A stretch of 10,431 nucleotides of DNA, taken from positions 1 to 10,431 of the forward strand of contig CAZIHO010000115.1 of assembly GCA_964538875.1 (NCBI GenBank). Direction: 5' to 3'. Below the pieces are notes generated by a model. That model made no database searches. It was not told the DNA's origin and saw only the letters and a program-made list of their open reading frames with translations. The stretch comes from CAZIHO01 sp964538875 (GTDB lineage: Bacteria > Pseudomonadota > Gammaproteobacteria > Chromatiales > Chromatiaceae). Shown here piece by piece: positions 5,249 to 10,431 of this stretch. Each line of letters starts with the position of its first letter. The first letter of the stretch is position 1. The position numbers and the translations under genes were made by a program.

Positions 5249-6513
5249 ATGACCGATTGCCTGGAGCACCTGGAGCCGCGCTTGGTTTGGAAGCACTTCG
5301 CGGCCCTGAGTGCCATCCCCCGTCCCTCCAAGCAGGAAGGGCGGGTGCGCCAATACGTGATGGATCAGGCCGCCCAGTGGCGCTGTTCCACGTCCCTAGA
5401 CGGGGTGGGGAACCTGCTGGTGCGCAAGCCCGGCAGCCCCGGCCGGGAAGGGGAGGCGATTCTGGTGCTGCAAGGCCACCTGGACATGGTGGGGGAAAAG
5501 AACGAGGGCGTCGACCACGACTTTGCCCAAGACCCGCTCCAGTTGTGGCGGGACGGGGATTGGCTACGGGCGCGGGGCACCACCCTGGGCGCCGACAACG
5601 GCATCGGCTGCGCGGCGGCCCTGGCGGCGCTGGAGGATACCAGCCTGTCCCACCCGCCCCTGGAATGCTTGTTCACCATCGACGAGGAAACCGGCCTCAC
5701 CGGCGCCAACCAACTGCAACCGGGCTGGCTCCAGGGGCGGCGGTTGCTAAACCTGGACACGGAAGAGGAGGGCATTCTCTATATCGGTTGTGCCGGAGGA
5801 CTGGACTCGGACTTGACCCTGCGGGTAACGCGGATACCGGCCAACGCTGGCTGGGTCCCCCAGCGGTTGAAGGTGGCGGGGCTCCAGGGCGGCCATTCCG
5901 GGTTGGACATTCACCGGCAACGGGGNNNNNNNNNNNNNNNNNNNNNNNNNNNNNNNNNNNNNNNNNNNNNNNNNNNNNNNNNNNNNNNNNNNNNNNNNNN
6001 NNNNNNNNNNNNNNNNNNNNNNNNNTGGACTATCTGCTGGCCTGTCCCCACGGGGTGTTGGCCATGACGCCCGGCTTCCCGGATCTGGTGCAGACCTCCA
6101 CCAACTTGGCCAGCATCGCTACCCAGGGCCATCAGGTGCGGGTCGGCCTGAGCCACCGGAGTTCCAGGGCAGCGGACAAGCAGGCCCTAGGCGACCGTAT
6201 GCGCGCCCAGGCGGAACAGGGGGGCTTCCGGGTCGTGCAAGGCGACGGATACCCCGGCTGGGAGCCCAATCCGGATTCGCCCCTGCTGGCGGCCTGCCGG
6301 CGTATACACCGGGAGGTCCTGGGCCGGGACCCGGCTGTGATGGCAGTGCATGCCGGGTTGGAATGCGGTCTGATCGGTGAGAAATATCCGGGCATGGACA
6401 TGGTTTCCTTCGGCCCCACCATTCAGGGTGCCCATTCTCCGGACGAGCGGCTGGATATTCCAGCCACGGCGCAGTTTTGGGAATACCTCAAGGCGCTGCT
6501 GGCCCGGTTGTAA
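5249..6513 (+). CDS. Aminoacyl-histidine dipeptidase (cytosol nonspecific dipeptidase, M20), interrupted by assembly gap
   Basis: The product is a cytosolic zinc-dependent dipeptidase of the PepD group, which cleaves unblocked dipeptides such as carnosine or Cys-Gly. The metal and catalytic residues are visible: GHLDMV with His77 and Asp79, DNGIG with Asp116, DEE with Glu146-147 and LDTEEEG with Asp170. After the gap come HAGLECGL and GAHSPDE with the final His ligand. These positions run three below the E. coli PepD numbering as I recall it. The ATG at 5249 follows GGAG at a 7-nt spacing. About 225 codons lie before the Ns and 161 after. The E. coli enzyme is about 485 residues, so roughly 100 residues (about 300 bp) of the lid/dimerisation region are missing. 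The two halves are in different frames across the 100 Ns, which is expected for an arbitrary gap and does not indicate a broken gene. It is the last gene of the 3781-6513 cluster. Confidence 0.9.
5926..6025. other. Assembly gap (100 N)
   Basis: Exactly 100 unknown bases, the usual placeholder for a scaffold gap of unknown length. From the flanking pepD halves the true gap is likely near 300 bp. Any reading frame running through it is an artefact. Confidence 0.97.
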
Positions 6514-6565
6514 TTCGACGGGCCGACGAGAAAGACAATCCCAGATTGATAGGCTGAAAGGCGAA

Positions 6566-6594
6566 TTGGGTTTCAAGGATCCGGGTTCTATGAT
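6566..6594 (+). promoter_or_regulatory. Possible sigma-70 promoter for the DUF3135 gene
   Basis: TTGGGT (6566-6571) and TATGAT (6589-6594) are separated by 17 bp. The -10 matches consensus at five of six positions and the -35 at three of six. It lies 58 bases before the start at 6652. A consensus TTGACA at 6598-6603 follows, but its -10 partner is poor. Confidence 0.35.
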
Positions 6595-6651
6595 AGGTTG
6601 ACAGGCACCAAGCAGAAAAGCTTGAAAAGTCAAGACAGGCCGGGGGCTGCC

Positions 6652-7011
6652 ATGAACCGCCAAGATTACCGGGTGGAAGAATTTGACCAATGGGTAGCGC
6701 TGGCGCGGGACGAACCGGCGACCTTTGAGGAATTACGGCGGGATCTGGTGGAGCGGTTCATTCTGGAAGCGCCCCCAGAACGGCAAACCCATCTGCGCCG
6801 CCTGCAATGGCGCATCGAGCAGGAGCGGATGCTGGCCAAGTCGCCTCTCGGCGCCTGTATTCGCTTGAGCCGTCTCATGTGGTCCCGGGTGCAGGACTCG
6901 GGCGGCTTCCTGGACCGGTTGGGCCAGTTGGTCGGGGCACGGCCTGAAACGGGTACCCAGCCGGCGCCGGTGACCGCCAAGGTGCTGCCGTTTCCGAATC
7001 TGGGGGACTAG
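6652..7011 (+). CDS. DUF3135 domain-containing protein
   Basis: This 119-residue soluble protein begins MNRQDYRVEEFDQWVALARD and contains RRDLVERFILEAPPERQ, then LRRLQWRIEQERMLAKSPLGACIRLSRLMW, the conserved core of DUF3135 as I recall it. Function is unknown. The ATG at 6652 is chosen because the family begins there; an in-frame TTG at 6598 would add 18 unrelated residues. No strong Shine-Dalgarno sequence precedes 6652 (a G-rich CGGGGG lies upstream). The final 20 or so residues are Pro/Thr-rich and probably disordered. It is separated from pepD by 138 bp and probably transcribed alone. Confidence 0.8.
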   Translation: MNRQDYRVEEFDQWVALARDEPATFEELRRDLVERFILEAPPERQTHLRRLQWRIEQERMLAKSPLGACIRLSRLMWSRVQDSGGFLDRLGQLVGARPETGTQPAPVTAKVLPFPNLGD

Positions 7012-7013
7012 GC

Positions 7014-7029
7014 GCGGCAAGGTTGCCGC
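7014..7029 (+). terminator. Possible hairpin terminator after the DUF3135 gene
   Basis: GCGGCA (7014-7019) and TGCCGC (7024-7029) form a 6-bp GC-rich stem with loop AGGT, starting two bases after the stop codon. No U tract follows, so if it acts in termination it is weak or factor-assisted. Confidence 0.3.
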
Positions 7030-7058
7030 CGCCCCGGCCCATTCCCGTTCCCTGGGCA

Positions 7059-7086
7059 TTGAGTCCGGCCCATGGCTTCAGATAAT
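7059..7086 (+). promoter_or_regulatory. Possible sigma-70 promoter for gltB
   Basis: TTGAGT (7059-7064) and GATAAT (7081-7086) are 16 bp apart, matching consensus at four and five of six positions. It is followed by the AT-rich ATTAAAGG. A start site near 7093 would give a leader of about 225 nt. Confidence 0.4.
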
Positions 7087-7092
7087 ATTAAA

Positions 7093-7319
7093 GGTTCGCC
7101 CCTGAGGGGCGTCCTTCGGGGCGTCGGTCCTGTCCGCGCGTCGCGTCGCCGAGCCCGGGTTTACTGACCCGGGTCTGTCTGGGGGATCAGCCCATTGGGT
7201 TTGGATCCCGTTCGTGGCATGAACCCCGATGGCCTGTTTCCAAGGACAAATGCTCACCGTCCAAGCCGAGGGCTTACTTGTAAGGCGTTTCCAACACGCC
7301 GCATTCCGGGGACATCAAG
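7093..7319 (+). promoter_or_regulatory. Long, hairpin-rich leader upstream of gltB
   Basis: No convincing gene lies in this stretch. It holds several dyads: CGCCCC (7097-7102) with GGGGCG (7106-7111); CCCGGGT (7154-7160) with ACCCGGG (7167-7173); GGGATC (7183-7188) with GATCCC (7204-7209), enclosing an inner CCC/GGG stem at 7191-7199; and GGCGT (7284-7288) with ACGCC (7296-7300) close to the ribosome-binding region. GGGGCGTC is also directly repeated at 7106-7113 and 7118-7125. The last hairpin could mask translation initiation. I do not recognise a known riboswitch class. A regulatory leader for nitrogen control is inference. Confidence 0.4.
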
Positions 7320-10300
7320 ATGGTTATACCTAGTAGAGCGGGGCTCTATGATCCGGCCTTCGAACACGATGCCTGTGGCGTCGGGTTTGTCGTGCAGATC
7401 AAGAATCAAAAAAGTCACGCCATTGTCGAACAGGGCCTCAAGATCCTAGAGAATTTGACCCATCGCGGCGCCACTGGCTATGACCCCAAGTTGGGCGACG
7501 GGGCCGGCATCTTGATTCAAATCCCGGACGCCCTGTTCCGCCAGGACATGGCGGCCAAAGGGGTGGAATTACCGCCTCCCGGCCAATACGGCGTCGGCAT
7601 GATGTTTCTGCCGCGGGCGACCGCCAGCCGGCGTTCCTGCGTGGCCGCCATCGAACGCACGGTGCGCTACGAAGGGCTGAATATCCTGGGTTGGCGGGAC
7701 GTCCCCTGCGATAACCAGGGCTTGGCCCAGGCCGCCCAGGAAGCGGAGCCGGTGATTCGTCAGGTGTTCATCGGCGGCGGTGCCGGCATCACCGACCCGG
7801 ACGCCCTGGAACGCAAGCTGTACATCGTGCGCAAGGCCTCCGGTCACGCCATTCAGGCCCTCAAGTTGCCGGATGCCCGTATGTTTTACGTGCCCTCCAT
7901 GTCCACCCGCACCCTGGTGTACAAGGGCATGTTGTTGGCCAGTCAGGTGGGCACCTATTTCAAGGACTTGCGGGATCCCCGCATGGTGACGGCGCTGGCG
8001 CTGGTGCATCAGCGGTTTTCCACCAACACCTTCCCCACCTGGGACCTGGCCCATCCGTTCCGCATGATCGCCCACAATGGCGAGATCAACACCCTGCGCG
8101 GCAACGTCAACTGGATCCGGGCCCGTCAGCACGGCATCTCGTCTAAGGTGCTGGGGGACGACCTGGAGAAGATCTGGCCCCTGATCTACGACGGCCAGTC
8201 CGACTCCGCGTCCTTTGACAATGCTCTGGAATTGCTGGTGATGGGCGGTTATAGCCTGGCCCACGCCATGACCATGATGATTCCAGAAGCCTGGGCCGGG
8301 GACGACCTCATGGATGAGGAGCGGCGCGCCTATTACGAGTATCACATGGCCCTCATGGAGCCCTGGGACGGTCCCGCAGCAGTGGCCTTCACCGACGGCC
8401 GCCAAATTGGCGCGACTCTGGACCGCAACGGCCTGCGTCCGGCCCGCTACCTGGTGACCGATGATGATTTGGTGGTGATGGCGTCGGAAATCGGCGTGTT
8501 GCCCATCCCGGAAGAACGCATCGTCAAGAAGTGGCGCCTGCAACCAGGCAAGATGTTGATGATCGATCTGGAACAGGGCCGCATCATCGACGACGAGGAA
8601 CTCAAGCAGTCCCTGGCGGCCGCCAAGCCCTACCGGGAGTGGCTCCGGAAGTCCCGCTATTTCGTGGACGATCTGCCGGAAGTGGCCGGGCTAGAACCCT
8701 TGGGGACGCCGCTGCTCAAGCTTCAGCAGGCGTTCGGCTATACCCAGGAGGACTTCAAGTTCGTCGTGGATCCCATGCTCATCAACGGCGAGGAAGCCAC
8801 CGGATCCATGGGCGACGATAGTCCCTTGGCGGTTCTGTCGGACCGGAGCAAGCCCCTGTTTGGCTATTTCAAGCAGTTGTTCGCCCAGGTCACCAACCCG
8901 CCCATCGACCCGATCCGGGAAGAGATCGTCATGTCCTTGATCTCCCTGGTGAGCCCCAACCCGAATCTGCTCAGCATCGATGACCCGAACCCGGCGCCGC
9001 GCTTGGAGGTGCATCAGCCCATCGTGTCGCCGGCCGACATGGCCAAGCTGAAGCGCATCGACCGCCTGACCGGCTCAGTGTTCCGCTCGGCGGTGGTGGA
9101 CATCACCATGCCGGCGGCGGATGGCTCCGCCGCCATGGGGCGCGCCCTGTATCAGGTGTGCATGGGGGTCGAGTTGGCCATTGCCGACGGCTGTAACGTC
9201 ATCATCCTGTCGGACCGGACCACCTCCCAGACCCGGGCGCCAATTCCGGCCCTGCTGGCCTGTTCCGCCGTGCATCAACATCTGGTGCGGGCCGGGTTGC
9301 GCACCTCGGCGGGGCTGATCGTGGAAACCGGCGCCGCCCGGGAAACCCACCATTTCGCCACCCTGGCCGGCTATGGCGCCGAGGCCATTCATCCCTGGCT
9401 GCTGTTTGAAAGTATTGCCGCCAGAGCCCCCGGCCTGCCCGGCAAGCCCAGCGTGGCGGACGTCCAGAAGCGTTATATCAAGGCCATCAACAAGGGCTTG
9501 ATGAAGGTGATGTCCAAGATGGGCATCTCCACCTATCAATCCTATTGCGGCGCCCAGATTTTCGAGGCGGTGGGTCTCTGCTACGAGTTCGTGGATCGCT
9601 ATTTCACCGGCACGCCCACCCGCATCGAAGGCATCGGCATGAAGGAAGTGGCCGCCGAGGCCCTGCGCATCCATGCCAGCGCCTGGAGCGGTGACCCGAC
9701 CCTGGCCAGCATGTTGGATCCGGGCGGTGAATACGCGTTCCGGATCCGGGGCGACGAGCACATGTGGACGCCGGAGGCCATCGCCAAGCTCCAGCATGCC
9801 ACCCGTACCGGGCGTTATGAAACCTATCAGGAATACGCTCGTCTCATCAACGACCAGAGCCGCCGCCACATGACCCTGCGGGGTCTGTTTGAAATCAAGC
9901 CGGCGGGTCCGCCGATGCTGATCGAGGAAGTGGAACCGGCCAAGGAAATCGTCAAGCGCTTTGCCACCGGCGCCATGTCCCTGGGCTCCATTTCTACCGA
10001 GGCCCACACCACGCTCGCCATCGCCATGAACCGCATCGGCGGCCGTTCCAATACCGGCGAGGGCGGTGAGGATCCGACCCGCTTTACTCCGGTGGAAGGG
10101 GGCAAGCGGCTGTCGGAGCTGATTGGCGCGTCCCGGATCGAGCGGGATTTGACCCTGCGCACGGGGGACTCCCTGCGGTCGTCCATCAAGCAGGTGGCGT
10201 CCGGCCGCTTCGGCGTGACCGCCGAGTACCTGGCCAACGCGGATCAGATCCAAATCAAGATGGCCCAGGGCGCCAAGCCCGGCGAGGGTGGCCAGTTGCC

Positions 10301-10431
10301 CGGCCATAAGGTGTCGGAATATATCGGCTTCCTGCGGCATTCGGTGCCGGGGGTGGGACTCATCTCACCGCCGCCCCACCATGACATCTATTCCATCGAG
10401 GACCTGGCCCAGCTCATCCACGACCTGAAGA
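7320..10431 (+). CDS. Glutamate synthase (NADPH) large subunit, 3' part beyond window
   Basis: This is the alpha subunit of GOGAT, which takes ammonia from glutamine and, with 2-oxoglutarate and electrons from GltD, makes two glutamates. The window holds 1037 codons of a protein normally near 1500. The class II glutamine amidotransferase domain begins at Cys19 in EHDACGVGF, the N-terminal nucleophile after removal of an 18-residue propeptide (shorter than the 42 residues I recall for E. coli). It continues through RFSTNTFP and HNGEINTLRGN (about 231-260) and NGLRPARY (about 370). A central domain follows. The FMN/synthase domain begins with GAMSLGSIS and NTGEGGED (about 880-920) and reaches QIKMAQGAKPGEGGQLPG (about 977-995) and SPPPHHDIYSIEDL. 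The 3Fe-4S cysteines and glutaminase/C-terminal beta-helix region lie beyond the window. The ATG at 7320 is the only ATG after the in-frame TAA at 7281; GGGGA precedes it weakly. gltD is expected downstream. Confidence 0.96.
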   Translation, partial: MVIPSRAGLYDPAFEHDACGVGFVVQIKNQKSHAIVEQGLKILENLTHRGATGYDPKLGDGAGILIQIPDALFRQDMAAKGVELPPPGQYGVGMMFLPRATASRRSCVAAIERTVRYEGLNILGWRDVPCDNQGLAQAAQEAEPVIRQVFIGGGAGITDPDALERKLYIVRKASGHAIQALKLPDARMFYVPSMSTRTLVYKGMLLASQVGTYFKDLRDPRMVTALALVHQRFSTNTFPTWDLAHPFRMIAHNGEINTLRGNVNWIRARQHGISSKVLGDDLEKIWPLIYDGQSDSASFDNALELLVMGGYSLAHAMTMMIPEAWAGDDLMDEERRAYYEYHMALMEPWDGPAAVAFTDGRQIGATLDRNGLRPARYLVTDDDLVVMASEIGVLPIPEERIVKKWRLQPGKMLMIDLEQGRIIDDEELKQSLAAAKPYREWLRKSRYFVDDLPEVAGLEPLGTPLLKLQQAFGYTQEDFKFVVDPMLINGEEATGSMGDDSPLAVLSDRSKPLFGYFKQLFAQVTNPPIDPIREEIVMSLISLVSPNPNLLSIDDPNPAPRLEVHQPIVSPADMAKLKRIDRLTGSVFRSAVVDITMPAADGSAAMGRALYQVCMGVELAIADGCNVIILSDRTTSQTRAPIPALLACSAVHQHLVRAGLRTSAGLIVETGAARETHHFATLAGYGAEAIHPWLLFESIAARAPGLPGKPSVADVQKRYIKAINKGLMKVMSKMGISTYQSYCGAQIFEAVGLCYEFVDRYFTGTPTRIEGIGMKEVAAEALRIHASAWSGDPTLASMLDPGGEYAFRIRGDEHMWTPEAIAKLQHATRTGRYETYQEYARLINDQSRRHMTLRGLFEIKPAGPPMLIEEVEPAKEIVKRFATGAMSLGSISTEAHTTLAIAMNRIGGRSNTGEGGEDPTRFTPVEGGKRLSELIGASRIERDLTLRTGDSLRSSIKQVASGRFGVTAEYLANADQIQIKMAQGAKPGEGGQLPGHKVSEYIGFLRHSVPGVGLISPPPHHDIYSIEDLAQLIHDLK

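Noticed and set aside
5257..6513. Single 418-codon frame running through the Ns
   Set aside because: Only the part after the gap is real pepD; before the gap this frame is a shadow, and the 100 Ns do not preserve frame.
7195..7449. 84-codon frame overlapping the gltB start
   Set aside because: No ribosome-binding site or family similarity; it runs out of frame into gltB and composition does not support a leader peptide.
7569..8543. 324-codon open frame on the minus strand
   Set aside because: Antisense shadow of the gltB amidotransferase domain; low-complexity Gly/His/Gln composition.
9075..10340. 421-codon open frame on the minus strand
   Set aside because: It is antisense to gltB, whose frame shows continuous family motifs; long antisense frames are common in GC-rich genes, and the translation is Gly/His-rich with no recognisable domain.

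Overview
The window reads as chromosomal DNA from a GC-rich proteobacterium. The best guess is a gammaproteobacterium, possibly Methylococcales-like; this rests on recalled similarity of the proteins and no marker gene is present. It is a draft scaffold: a block of exactly 100 Ns (5926-6025) interrupts one gene.

Layout. Positions 1-415 hold no gene but contain the most unusual structure here: five inverted repeats packed end to end with essentially no spacer (54-200), followed by two further dyads (212-244, 298-326). Next, 416-986 (minus) is a decayed IS5-family transposase carrying two internal deletions. A long-chain acyl-CoA synthetase gene (1032-2591, minus) is divergent from a 92-residue stand-alone Lrp/AsnC ligand-binding (RAM) protein (2819-3097, plus). 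That gene converges on a conserved gene of unknown function (3111-3668, minus). From a divergent intergenic region with an operator-like palindrome (3734-3752), a plus-strand operon runs: a 348-residue conserved protein (probably Sfum_1244 family), a 131-residue receiver-like protein with a degenerate phosphoacceptor site, and a PepD-type M20 aminoacyl-histidine dipeptidase split by the N gap. A DUF3135-type gene follows with its own probable promoter. The window ends inside gltB, the large subunit of NADPH-type glutamate synthase, preceded by a probable promoter and a hairpin-rich leader of about 225 nt.

Functionally this is mostly housekeeping: fatty-acid activation, dipeptide turnover and ammonia assimilation, mixed with small conserved proteins of unknown role. 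No defence, secretion or biosynthetic system is evident. The parts that deserve a second look are the hairpin array beside the IS remnant, the unknown operon with its pseudo-receiver, and the gltB leader.
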